Shown here: in pieces, positions 43,534 through 54,290 of the stretch
How positions within the stretch are numbered: position 1 is the first letter of the stretch
Layout: each line of letters begins with the position of its first letter
Translations under genes and position numbers: made by a program
Notes under the pieces: model-generated
Told to the model about the DNA's origin: nothing
Seen by the model: the letters and a program-made list of their open reading frames with translations, nothing else
Databases searched by the model: none
NCBI RefSeq assembly: GCF_010183535.1
Contig: NC_071333.1
Location: forward strand, 19,218,587 to 19,282,586
Direction: 5' to 3'
DNA: 64,000 bases
Origin: Caenorhabditis remanei
Lineage: Eukaryota; Nematoda; Chromadorea; Rhabditida; Rhabditidae

Positions 43534-46022
43534 ATCTCACCAATAAGACATCCTGTCGATAGGAACTTCGAAAGAGACCAATTCGACGAACCTGTGTTGC
43601 ACCCCCTTCCAAATCCAGAAGTGCCAGTTGCTGACGACTTAGTTCCAGATGTGCCAGTTGGAGTCGTGCCTGCTGAAAATGTGGAGGTTCCAGCTCTTCC
43701 ACTTGCCGCAGCTCCGGTCCTGGTAATTCAAGATGCACCAGAAATCCACGAACATGCTGCTGAAGCTTTGGTGCTCAATGGTAATGAAGAACCAGATGAT
43801 GAAGGAGTAAACGCAGCTGCTCCCAATGAGAACCAAAATCCAATGGATCCACCAGTTGTAAGGGATGCCAGAAATGAGCCAAAGAAGAAGAAGCATCAAC
43901 CGCAGCCACATCCAGTCGAACAACATTTTGAAGCAGACGCATTTGACGAGCCTGAGTTTGTTGCTCATCCAGATCCAGCAGTTCCAATTGCTGATCTGCC
44001 AGGTCCAGATGTACCGATTGAAGACGCTCCGCTTGGTGATGAGCCGGTTGAAGATGTACTGGTTAGAAATATGGAGGTTGCACATCTTCCACTTGCCGCT
44101 GTTTTGGATCCTGTCATTCAAGATGCCAATCAACAAGCTCTTGCGCCTGCCGAAGTCATGGAAATCGAAGATAGTGGAGAACAAAATAATGGAGAGATTA
44201 CCGAAGCTGTTGTACCCAATGAGATGCAAAACCCACTGGTTGCACCAGATGATTGTGATGCCAAAAGCTTGCGTGGGAATAAGAACAAGACAAAACAGGA
44301 TCGAAAACGGAAAAATGATGGAAAGAAGAATAGTCCAAAAAGAAGAATGACATCCAGGAAAGAGCAGTCTACCCCCAATTCTGAACCATCCACCTCCAAT
44401 ACTCACGTTTCACAAGTGAACAACACAACTGCCGAGACCCCGCGTCTGGAACTTGTAGATTTGAAGAATGCGATTGTTGACAAAGTTTCGCAAATGGCCC
44501 CGAAGACAAAATCTTTGGCAAGACTCCCTCAGGATCTGCAAGACGAATTGTCCAACATCAAAACTTTTAACGAACTCTATGAAAAAGTTCATAAATTTTT
44601 CCTAGAGTTACTAAAGGTGAACAGAGGGAGGAAAACTGAAGAGGTTTGTCAATTATTTCTATGATTCAAAAACTTATTATTTTTTTATAGATTTACGCCA
44701 AAGTGACGAGAAAACTGCGGAATCTTGGATTATGCTGCGGAAAACTTCAAGAATACAAAGCCACCACGATGAGTTGTGAAGGAGGAAATTGCGATGGTAT
44801 AAAAGCAAATGAATCCTATTACGGTTACAAAGAGGAGGACGGTGAAGAGTACTGTTATTGCGTCACATGTTTTGATGCCGATTGCATGGCAGCTACGTAC
44901 CTGACGCTGTCCGAGGAGAAAGAAGTTCACAAAAATCGATTTGAAGAATGTTGTAATGTATCAATTGCGGAGCCCCTCATCGAATGCAATGCTTGTCGCA
45001 ATTTTACTCATGAACCATGCAAAGCGCTACAGGAGGATTCTATAATGTGCAAATGCAACGTAAAACCAATTTTCGATTTTGACAAGTTGCCGACCAACAT
45101 GCTGACCAACTTTGTGGAAGAAGCATTGAGCCAATTGAATTTCATCAAATTGTTGAAGGTTAGAATTGTCAGAAATGTGACAGCACTGGCACCAATTGGA
45201 AAAAAAATGAAATCGTTCTTGGAAAAATCGAAACTCCCGTTGCCACAACAAGTCCAATGCAAGGAGCGCAAAATTGTGGTATACCAACAACAAGGATCGG
45301 TCTTTGTAAATTTTCTTTCTTTCTCTGTCAAAGAGTACGAGTCAGGCTGGATAGTGCTTTACTATCTTGACTCTGTGCAGCATCTGGAGTTGGATGACCC
45401 CAAGAAGAGAAGTGCCGTCTATCGAAAAGTTCTGAATGCTTATTTGAGTTATGCCGAAAATTGTGGCTATCAGATGGCTCATGTTTGGGCGGATGCACCA
45501 AAAAAAGGAGTTGAATTCTTTTTCAATGAGCGCCCAGAAAACCAACACTGGTGCACACAAGAACAGCTTGAAGGATTCTACAAGAAGATGTTGGAAGAAG
45601 GAAATCGATTCTATCGAATCGAATACAATTTCAAAAAGGCAAAAAGTTTTTCAAAACTATATGAAGTTCTGCAGTTTTCCGACTTTTTTATGGACTGTAT
45701 GGAGGAGTATATTGGGTCGATGGACGGAAAAAAAGTGACGTTCAAGGAGTTTAAAAGTCATCTGGTGAAGAAAGCGGAAGATAGGGATGGTGCTCTTTTC
45801 TATATCAATTTGTGTGCGGATCCATTCAATGGAGAAATCAATATTACCGATGTGGATGAAGAGATCAAATGCGATTTAGCCGTCTCTAAGGAAGACTGGA
45901 TCAATTTCCAGTTTCAGAATAAGCTATCGTTTGATACTCGTCGGAACGCGCAGTTTGCGACAATCAAAACAATTGAAGCTCTCAATAACACAATTGAGCT
46001 AATTGAAGATACTGCCGAATGA
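43534..46022 (+). CDS. CBP/p300-type lysine acetyltransferase, reduced paralogue (right copy)
   Basis: Exons 43534-44643 and 44691-46022, 813 residues, 5' incomplete. Layout as in the left copy. Counting from the first visible residue, the catalytic landmarks are D597-S598 (YYLDSV), W636 (HVWADAP) and Y667 (GFYKKML). The spacing W to Y is 31, as in p300 (1436 to 1467). The cysteine-rich region (CEGGNCDG, CYCVTCFDADC, CNACRNFTHEPC, MCKCN) and the end of the KAT domain (YINLCADPFNGEI..DFDTRRN-like) are complete. There are about a dozen residue differences from the left copy, including QQQGSVF against QKQGAVY, and an extra Glu before the stop. The gene may be active; a start exon is required. 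Confidence 0.88.
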
Positions 46023-47698
46023 TCAATGAGGAGAAGGAAATTAAACGTCATCGAGTTCCAACGAAGAAACATTCCTGTTCAGATTTCTGACTTCGAAATT
46101 AATATAATACTTTGTCATGATATTGTTCACGTAAAAGTTTTTATGATTTATCTTTTCAGCTTTCACTTTCTGTTAAACAATTTTATTAAATAAATTGATA
46201 TTTGTGAAATACTTTTTGCTTTTTAGTTCATTTTTCAGACTTTGTGGAATACGAATCTGCAAGAAAAAACTAGAAAGTCACGCCAACAGAGTTATGAGTC
46301 ATCAAGAGTCATGGATAAGGTCGCAGGCAAGATCCCTTTTGGAACTGCTTAGTAGCTCTCACCTTCCAATCACCATCCTCCCGCCATGTTTTTACTCCCC
46401 ACGCACTTGTTTCCAGTATTTCTCGGAATTCTTCTTTGGCCGTCGTTTTTTCCACTTCTCTTTTGTCTTTACTCTTTCGAAGACTAAGAGAGGCGACCCA
46501 CCGCCTTCAGCCAAATTAACTATTTCAACAAAAATTTCTTAGAAAGTTTGTTTCTGAGAATCGATTCTAAATGTGAATTCACAATGATAGTCAATTCAAC
46601 ATCAGGTTTGCTCAATTTTCACAATGTCTAGCGGTCTGGTTTTGCAAAAATAGAACATATCCAGTTTCATGGATTGAACGGTTCCAGAACGTTAACCAAA
46701 TATCGCATATCTCAATAATTTCTGACTCAGAAATAGTGAAACGTCGCACCACTCCACAACCTTGTCATTTCGCAATAGATGAGAATGTTTTGTCTCCGCC
46801 TTATACTACATTGAATAATATGTGTGTCACTATTGGTAAAACAAAACGTCCCGCCTATCGACCTAGAGTGGACATGCGTTTTCATTCATTTATTTTTCAT
46901 TTTGTATGCAGCTCTTTCATTTTCTAACTCATTCGTCTCGATTTCCTTTCATTCATACTGTTGTTACCTATCCCTAAAACTGAGTGTTGATTTTAGAAAT
47001 GCCAAACTTCAATATGGATTCGTTACATGGGTATCTTTACTGCCTATTCGACTGCCTGGTTCGCGAAATAGCTATTGTCAGTTCACTAGCTTTTGGTATC
47101 GCAATTCCATGTAAATGACATCTTAAACTCCAACCATCTCCCGTTGGATATACCGTAAAAACTGTATTTAAGATGCATGCACCTGTATTGTTCAAAGGAT
47201 TCGTTGGAGGGCGACTCTATCAGAAGCGCACTTCAAATAGAAGGTGCACCTCTATTTTCTGTGGACAAATTCGCCCGACCTCGGTACCCAACGAGTTCCT
47301 GAAATTTATTGATTTTAATAGTTATTAGAGGGGCATCTCAAATACAATTTTTACGGTATGTGAGTCGTACCAATACAGAGTTATCAATTCATTAAAACAA
47401 CATTATTAGTTTATTTGAGGCTGTCGACCTGTTAGGGATGCTATTAGGAGATGAGAGTCTAGTGAGACTAGGCCGGTAGATGAAGTGAGATTGTAAACCA
47501 GAAGACCTACTCTCCTCTCACTAAATAGAAAGTCACCCAGATCGGAGTCCTGTTTGTGTGTTCCAATAAGTAATTTTGTGGGATACTCTGCGGATTGCAT
47601 AAAGTCCAAGACAAAAAACACACATCTTAACATTTATTTTTGAACAGATTTGAAACAATAAAAAAATAGAAGATAATAAAAACGTGTTCAACATAAAA
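46023..47698. other. Spacer between CBP-like and RING B genes (right)
   Basis: Mirror of 37,164-38,842, with the MITE at 47,150-47,359. Nothing else is supported. Confidence 0.5.
47150..47359. mobile_element. MITE with ATACCGTAAAA termini (right copy)
   Basis: Mirror of 37,503-37,712, with the same inverted termini, so it was inserted before the inverted duplication. Confidence 0.85.
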
Positions 47699-48348
47699 TC
47701 ACTTGTTCAACGTAAAAAGGTTTGTTGGGCAATTTCTGGTAGAACACTTCTCGCGACAGAAGGGACAGGACACAAGATAACCATTAGACTTCTCCAAACT
47801 ATCCAAACACACAAGGCAGATGGTGTGCCCGCAATCTGAAAAATTCTTATTGGAAAACCCGTATTTGTTTCGACCACTGTTTCGTGACCATGATTACACT
47901 TACTTAGAACTTTCGGAAGCTTCTCGTCGTTGTCGTAGTTTTCAAGGCAGATTCCGCACGACAAAGCGTCTCTGTTTGCCTGCACACTTCCCGCTTGTGA
48001 TTTTGCTTTCAACTTCAGAAACTCCTTTCGTTGCTCCCTGATTTCCTTTCTTTTTGCCTCAATCTGAGCGTGGAACTTTTTATTCTGAGTAGTTGTTCCA
48101 TTTTGTCGTTTATTTTGAAGTTGTTTTTGAAAGTTCTTCTTGCTGTTTTCCATTCCTCTCATACGAGCCGCATGGTTTTTTAAGATCCTCTTTTTGTCTT
48201 CGATTGCTTTGTTAACTCGAAGCTTGGCTTCTTCGTGCTCTTTTTCTAATGGCTCCAAGTACGATTTTCTTAGTTCGATGGTTTTTCTGGTTTTTTCAAT
48301 CTTTGCCTTCAAAGCAGCAATTGTTGTGTTGGTTCTCGCAGCAGACAT
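47699..48348 (-). CDS. Coiled-coil RING-finger protein B (right copy)
   Basis: Exons 47904-48348 and 47699-47835, 193 residues; same coiled coil and C3HC4 RING as the left copy. The RING start reads CGICLENYDNDEKLPKVL here against NYDTDEKFPKVL, and the junction residue is Asn (NCGHT) instead of Asp. The splice donor changes from TTG|GTAAGT to TAA|GTAAGT but remains valid. About 14 differences fall within roughly 80 bases, while the rest of the gene has only two or three. Confidence 0.88.
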
Positions 48349-48828
48349 ATCAATAACTTTGTTTTCCTTAAAAGTTCAATTTAATATTACTTTTGATGTA
48401 AAAAACAAAGAAAGAGAAAGACTAGGAAAAAACAGTTCCAGAGTTCCAATATAGGGTTTGAAAAACAATGCGCACATAGAAATTGAAATGTGGCCAACAC
48501 TCCAGGAGATGCATCGGTAGGAAAAATGACCGTTTGCATAGGGTTCCAAAATCAATGGAACGTTTGGGTCTCGCAACGAAACGCAGCGAAACGTAACGCA
48601 CGCATCTGTCCAAACGGGGGTTGTATCTATGGAGACCATAACTCATCGTAGAACAGGGTCACTGCAAACCACTTCTTATAATCCTCTGCACGATTGATTT
48701 TCTATCGATTTTCCTCTCGCCCTCTACTTTTCGTTCCGATAGTGTTTTCTCTCATATTGATATTTCTAACACATTATTTTACATACAATATTTTCCATCT
48801 CTCTTTTTTACAGACTCTACCAGCAAGT
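48349..48828. promoter_or_regulatory. Shared divergent promoter region of the RING pair (right)
   Basis: Mirror of 36,034-36,513, 480 bases between divergent ATGs, nearly identical to the left copy. Confidence 0.5.
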
Positions 48829-49615
48829 ATGGTCCGCAACAAGACGATTGTCGCGAAACGGTCAGGAGACAATTCAACGTCCCAACCAATGTCCAAGAAA
48901 AGAAAAGTTCAGCAACCGCAACAACCGTCAAAAACGGATGAAGTTGAGACACTGAGAAGCGAACTGAAACAACTCGAAGATGAACGTCGAAAGATGGAAG
49001 AATACTTTGCAAAAGAAGTGCGACGATTGAAGCGAGAAACAATTCGCCATGAAAAGGATGCTGATCACCACGAAGAACAATTGCAGATTACTTTACGAGA
49101 TGTTGAAGCAGAAATAAGAGAAATGAAGAAGGAGAATGAAAGAATGAAACTAGAAGAGAAGGAACATGAGAGTTTTATGAAGTTGGTAGAAAAGGCTCGA
49201 GAAACGGATATCGCTGATAAAGAAGATGTGTTGCAAAACGAGGAGAAGATTTCACAGATTTACGCTGAAAGAATAAATGACCTCAAGCAGAAAATGAAAA
49301 GCACGGATTTGACGACAGAGGCTGATGAAATCGTTGCAGAGATTGTATGCGAGAGATGCCAGAAGGGTTTCAAGAATGTTGCTAAAGATGAGAAATCGCC
49401 AAAGATCCTGCGTAAGTTTTTTCAGGTGTTTATAAGCTGAGACGTTTTCGTTACAAATGGCTTCAAACATTCTTTTATTTTCAGCTTGTGGACATACAGC
49501 GTGCATGGCCTGCATCAAGGAACTCTGTGTTGATGGACACATTCGATGTCCGTTTGATAGGTTATTCATGAAACTCGACGGATTTCCTCTCCCAACTAAT
49601 TTTGCGGCCTTATAA
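48829..49615 (+). CDS. Coiled-coil RING-finger protein A (right copy)
   Basis: Exons 48829-49411 and 49485-49615, 237 residues. Same features as the left copy: KKRKV-type nuclear signal, long charged coiled coil, and a C-terminal RING with CERC, CGHTACMAC and CPFD. Acceptor TTTACAG with an 18-base leader before the ATG. Near-identity to the left copy means transcripts from the two arms can hardly be told apart except at residue 6. Confidence 0.88.
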
Positions 49616-51184
49616 CTGCTGTGAATTTTTCATCAAGCGACTTTGTATAACGTGCTTTTTTTAATTTTTAATAAATATGTTTCCGTTGAAAATTGTTTCT
49701 TCTATTACTCTAACAGCTTTAGTTTTTTTTTCTAAATCAGTCATACGTAGCATTCAAAGTGTTACAAATTTCACATCCAGAAATTATCATCATGTCTGTT
49801 CGATGACTACATCAAATGTGTGCCCCATAACTAGAAAAATTGAAAATGGGCTGTAGATTTATCAAAATGTATAAAACAGTGGAATTTTGGAGGGTCCAAA
49901 TGGAATACATAGGTAGATTTTTATTTTCATCTTATTTTTGCTCGAAAATCAATGAAATTTTAGCAAAAAAATAATGTCAAAAACTGCATAAGCTTCTCGC
50001 GTCTAGTTTATAGAATTGGTCTAATGAACTGTCCATGGCTTTTTCAATCCGCCGGCAGGAATCGAACCTGCATCTCTCGGACCTCCGTCCTAGGCTGCTA
50101 TCCACTAGGACGTCACGCCGCTTGGGAGGGGAAGGGGAGAATGCGCTCATCTACCTGATGAGGCGTCTCCCCTTTTTGCAAGGATTGGGAGATCGAAAAA
50201 TAATGTAAAATCAGCGTAGAGTGTTTCAATGGTCCTCACAATTGCGAGAAAAAGAGTTAAGTACTTTTTTGCTAATTTAGGTGCTCAACGGGAACACAGT
50301 GCTCAACGGGGACAGAAGGGACGGTGTTTCCCAAACAACGCAATTTAATACGTCAAAATGGACACAATTAACTTACAATTAGTACCATTCTTCCTCTGTC
50401 CTTACACAAAATCTTTTCTTTTTTCAAAATATTTTCATTGAAACTTTCATTTATCGAATAAAATCATCGCTGACTCTTTTTTGTAAGACACCGTTTCTTA
50501 TGGATTGTTGATAAAGTGAATTAAATGCGGTTTAAGATAATGATAGGAGGATGATAGGCCACATAAAGTTGAAAGCACCATCAATTAAATTTATATACCG
50601 TTTGAAAGACGTTTTTGAGTATAATTTTTGAAAAGTTGTTTTCAAAGTTCCATTTATCATCATTTTTACATTTCAATCAGACAAACATCTGCGCGGTGAG
50701 ATCATATTTCATAATGAACTGTGTCTAGTCTGATCGATGTTCATGGTCAGATTAGAAAGGGGGGAACTTTGTGTAACAAGGATAGTCTAGCCTCCCCCCC
50801 CCCTTTCCAATATGCTGTGGTGTCGCGTCTGCTTGGAAGCTATATCTACATACAATGGTCACGTGAAATTGGTTCTTGTGATCTAAAAATAGAATACTCA
50901 TAACCACATGTGTTCCCCCAAACGAGACATCTCTCTTTCTCTGATTCCTCTTCAGAGTTGAGTAGCTCCTCCCCTTTTTAAAAAAATAAGATCTCTTTAG
51001 GCTAGTTCCCTCACTTTCCGCAATTGTTCTACTTCACACACTTTTTCAAGCGACTCAACAATTCAGTCTCTGGTATTATTGAGCCTTGATAGTGAAAAGT
51101 AAATTTAAAAGATGCATTCATTTTCCTGTAGTTGTTTGATTAAAAAGACATTTGAAAAAATTCACATTTCGAATGATTTTTCAG
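49616..51184. other. Outer right arm, gene-free, and palindrome junction
   Basis: Mirror of the left outer arm, with the tRNA-like element at 50,048-50,121 (minus). Palindrome 1 ends at 51,085 and palindrome 2 begins at 51,086 without intervening sequence (GAGCC|TTGATAG). Confidence 0.7.
50048..50121 (-). repeat. tRNA-like element (right copy)
   Basis: Mirror of 34,741-34,814, with the same A-box, B-box and T-arm and an unpaired acceptor stem. It is a pol III-promoter-bearing relic, not a tRNA. Confidence 0.65.
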
Positions 51185-51265
51185 GCCGACAGCAACACCC
51201 CAGCCGAACAACCTGGACCATCAAATGGCAAAGAAACTGGCAGTTCATCCAAGTACAATCAATAA
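51185..51265 (+). pseudogene. Orphan terminal exon (ADSNTPAEQPGPSNG)
   Basis: An intact 81-base terminal exon with acceptor and stop, identical to 56,814-56,894. The upstream exons of that gene lie outside the palindrome arm and are absent here: the arm boundary cuts the intron. It cannot encode a complete protein. Confidence 0.85.
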
Positions 51266-52716
51266 ATGTCTGAAATGTTACTCCTTTTTTAACATTTTTT
51301 TGATTTTCCAATTTTCATCTCTTCATTATTTCAATAAAAAATGGACAAGTATTAAAAAATCAAAACTTCGTTTAGATTGTAAATCACTCAAATACATCGT
51401 TATCATAAACAGCCACTACTGATTTTATTCAATTGAAAGTCGTATCAATTAATTGTAAGTCTCATGATTCATAGCAGAAAGACTTTCTATGACACTTAAA
51501 AAATAATGAAACTGACTTTGTTCATTTTTTGAAGCCTAGCAAGACATAAAACGACAAAGCGAAAGGTAAGGGCCCTTTTCATTCCAGAGCCAAAACTGGA
51601 AGTGGTGCTTACACGCGGTTTCATGAGAGCAAACACGAATATTTTGTTATTTTTTTCAAGTTTGCGAACAGCACAACATCTGGATAAAACGACACATCGA
51701 AAGATAGAGGTCGTTCTTGGTCAAAATTTAAATAATAATTAATATATTAGTGGCAAATCAAAAAGAACGCTCAACAGCTCGTCTCAATAACCGAATCTAA
51801 AGAATCAGACATAAAAATTATTGAAAAGTTAAAATACAGATAACAATTAGCGCGTCCTTTCATTTTATGTTTTAAATTTATTTTTTTTCTAGAAAAATGT
51901 TTAAATTTAAATGTAAATTTTACACTAGAGGGGAGAAAAATGTAATTATGAAAAAGAAAGGGGAAGTACATTAAATAGCAAAAAATTGTAGTCAGGAGGA
52001 CTTAAAGTAGTGTGTACACCAGGTTTTAAGAGAAAAAAAATTGAGTGTCATCAAACTTTAAATTATGAAAAAGTACTCGACATCCGGATAAAAGTTTTAT
52101 GTTTTGTCATGAAACAACACATCGATAGACAATGGTTTTTCCCATAACGGAAATTCTCAAGGAAACTAAGAATTCAGATAGTATTCCAACGAGCGTTAAA
52201 AGGATTTTTTTTCTAAAGCATTGTTGTTTGCATAATTGGAAAGTCTTTGTAGTTTAGTCTCCGATAACAAATTGCACAATTTACTATATTTATCTCACAA
52301 AAATTAATTTAAGGCCAAAAAATCAAAAAGAAAGACGCTAATTGCAATAGATAACCGGGAAAACGGGATACGCAAACACTTTGACAATAAAAATACCAAA
52401 GGGTTCAAGGGATAAAAGTGGGGAAGTTGACTCTTTGTCACTCGAGTAATGAAGATAAGTGTGCGATTCTCGCGCAAAGGACTTTTTGTTAATTTCTTAC
52501 AGAACAATATCATTTGTGGACAAATGGAGAGAGATAATTTCAGTGCCAGGGTCTTCCGAAGAGTCTCTCAGTATGCTGAACATTGTGAGAATCTCTTGGT
52601 CAGGATACGTCAAAATAGTTGGGTGGAGACTGATGGAAAACAGACAAAAAAGGATACTAGAATAGAGAAAGGCGACATTAACAGGTATGTGTTTGTGAAG
52701 GGATCAAACAAAACAA
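51266..52716. other. Gene-free part of palindrome 2 (left)
   Basis: AT-rich DNA between the orphan exon and the kinase stop. Two segments (51,535-51,570 and 51,660-51,710) share an AACGACAAAGCG/ACGACACATCGAAAG-like phrase, suggesting an old local repeat. The short frame 52,449-52,724 lies in a region also conserved, with divergence, at 58,056-58,289, but it is not open there in the same way. Confidence 0.45.
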
Positions 52717-53788
52717 TTATTTAATCCAGTATGTCCCGCGTTGGTAACCGAAATCGATTGGTGATCGGGGATCAATTCCTGGCACAGCCGCATTCAAGAT
52801 TTCCAGAATCTTAGACTTGTCATATCCATCAGTCCTTTGCCTTTCAATCTCAATATACAATCTTCCAAGCCACTGACTTTCTGCATTCGGAAAGTGGCGC
52901 ATCGGGTCGGCATGCTGAAATAAAAACAATTGAGATTCTCCTGTTTTCTAAATATCTGACTTACGAATTCTTCTTTTTTCTGGATGTAATCTTCTATTTT
53001 TCTCATGAATGGATCGATTCTTTGCGTTGAGAAAAGAATGAAGACCATCGATACCAAGTCGTCAATTGGTGTGTAGTCGCCGTGAGTTGCCACATTTAGG
53101 CTTGAGTGCCACGCTAGAAAATTGTAACAGGATGGCGGCGGGAGAATCTTGCTGGTGAACTCAAAGTCTATGAGATTGAGCTTCAGCTCCTGAAACGAAA
53201 AAGTATTCAAATTTTGAAAAAAAAAAACAAATCAGCTGATAACAATAATGTATCTACAATATTAGCTCCATTTCACTAACTTACTCCATCGTAATCATGT
53301 TCTACCATGATGTTCTGCTGATGGACATCCATATGAACATATCCCATAGCGTGCATCTTCTCCAGGAGCTCAAGGCATCGATAACCGATACGCACGGTAT
53401 TTGCCATAGTGGACCGATACGACCTCATTTTCAATTGGGAGAGCAAAGTGTCCCCAACGTCGGACATCACTGAAAACAGCATTGTTTAAATTAATTATCA
53501 AGTTTTGAAAAACTTACCAATGCAATCACACTCTATGTTTCCATGTGTAAAGGAGAACTCGCTGAATAAATAGGGGAATCCCTTTTTCCCTTTGCATGCC
53601 TTGAGGAAGTTTGTCTCGTTGTAGTACGCGTCGTCAAATATTTCTCTTTTGTACAGTTTCAGGATACATTCAAGATCTCCTTGCTGCGTGTCTTTTACAT
53701 TGTAGACCTGCGTCTCTTTAGCATGGAACATATCCATCACTCGGAATCGTCCGTTGGCAAGTGTTCCGGGAGCAAATACGGTGTCCAT
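52717..53788 (-). CDS. Divergent CK1-like protein kinase (left copy)
   Basis: Exons 53518-53788, 53285-53469, 52965-53189 and 52717-52914 give 292 residues. The fold follows casein kinase 1: a lysine in ECILKLYK (K44), GYVHMDVHQQN as catalytic loop with D138 and N143, and LIDFEFT with D160 in place of DFG. The loop lacks the CK1 Lys (DVH for DxK), the glycine-rich loop is not recognisable and DFG is DFE, so the protein may be a weak or inactive kinase. Nematodes have many such sperm-enriched CK1/TTBK-like genes; that link is family knowledge. A TATA-type sequence and a spliced 5' UTR precede it. It is identical to the right copy. Confidence 0.88.
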
Positions 53789-53901
53789 CCTAAAAGAAAA
53801 TTCAAGAATTCATCTTAATAATGGTTGACTTACGTTAGAGGATAAGAATCCAAGTGAGAAGATGAGAATCCGACTTGAGAGCGGAGCGAAGAATGAGGTA
53901 G

Positions 53902-53908
53902 CCTTATA
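53902..53908 (-). promoter_or_regulatory. TATA-like box of the kinase (left)
   Basis: TATAAGG preceded by CACACACAA, about 120 bases upstream of the ATG and 65 bases before the 5' UTR intron donor (AAC|GTAAGT). It is conserved in all three kinase promoters of the window. Confidence 0.5.
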
Positions 53909-54001
53909 TTGTGTGTGTGATGGGACCCTGTGTGAGGTCTATACAAACGGACTCTGGGAAGGTACGCAATATGTCGTCACGGTGTTTGCGGGGTGAAGAG
54001 T

Positions 54002-54077
54002 GGTTGGTCCCTCCAATCTTTCCTCGTGTCACACTCTCGCGTCGCAAGCGGTCGTGCGTAGCGGACCGATGAGCGGT
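54002..54077. other. Palindrome 2 spacer (76 bp)
   Basis: Unique DNA between the arms. Positions 54,030-54,066 (CACACTCTCGCGTCGCAAGC followed by GGTCGTGCGTAGCGG) resemble the upstream region of the CBP-like genes. The first 13 bases reappear in the spacer of palindrome 1. Confidence 0.8.
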
Positions 54078-54170
54078 ACTCTTCACCCCGCAAACACCGT
54101 GACGACATATTGCGTACCTTCCCAGAGTCCGTTTGTATAGACCTCACACAGGGTCCCATCACACACACAA

Positions 54171-54177
54171 TATAAGG
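54171..54177 (+). promoter_or_regulatory. TATA-like box of the kinase (right)
   Basis: TATAAGG, 120 bases before the ATG at 54,291; mirror of 53,902-53,908. A 5' UTR intron (about 54,246-54,289, GTAAGT to TTTTAG) lies between it and the start codon. Confidence 0.5.
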
Positions 54178-54290
54178 CTACCTCATTCTTCGCTCCGCTC
54201 TCAAGTCGGATTCTCATCTTCTCACTTGGATTCTTATCCTCTAACGTAAGTCAACCATTATTAAGATGAATTCTTGAATTTTCTTTTAGG

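Larger units (their letters stand above)
42636..51085 (-). repeat. Palindrome 1, right arm (8.45 kb)
   Basis: Reverse complement of 33,775-42,255 with a shorter CT tract and scattered substitutions, several of them grouped (36,930-37,010 against 47,850-47,930; the CBP-like exon around 45,285-45,315 and 45,845-45,890). The outer limit coincides with the first base of palindrome 2. Confidence 0.97.
51086..54001 (-). repeat. Palindrome 2, left arm (2,916 bp)
   Basis: Exact-length reverse complement of 54,078-56,993 (paired positions sum to 108,079 throughout). I noticed one clear substitution (about 52,709 against its partner near 55,370). It carries one kinase gene and an orphan terminal exon. 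A 76-base spacer separates it from the right arm. Confidence 0.97.

Noticed and set aside
33775..51085. Palindrome 1 as a pure assembly fold-back artefact
   Set aside because: The arms differ by substitutions, a 30-base microsatellite length change, a conversion-like patch and a one-base intron indel, and the spacer is a third sequence. Palindrome 2, almost identical, is less safe on sequence alone.
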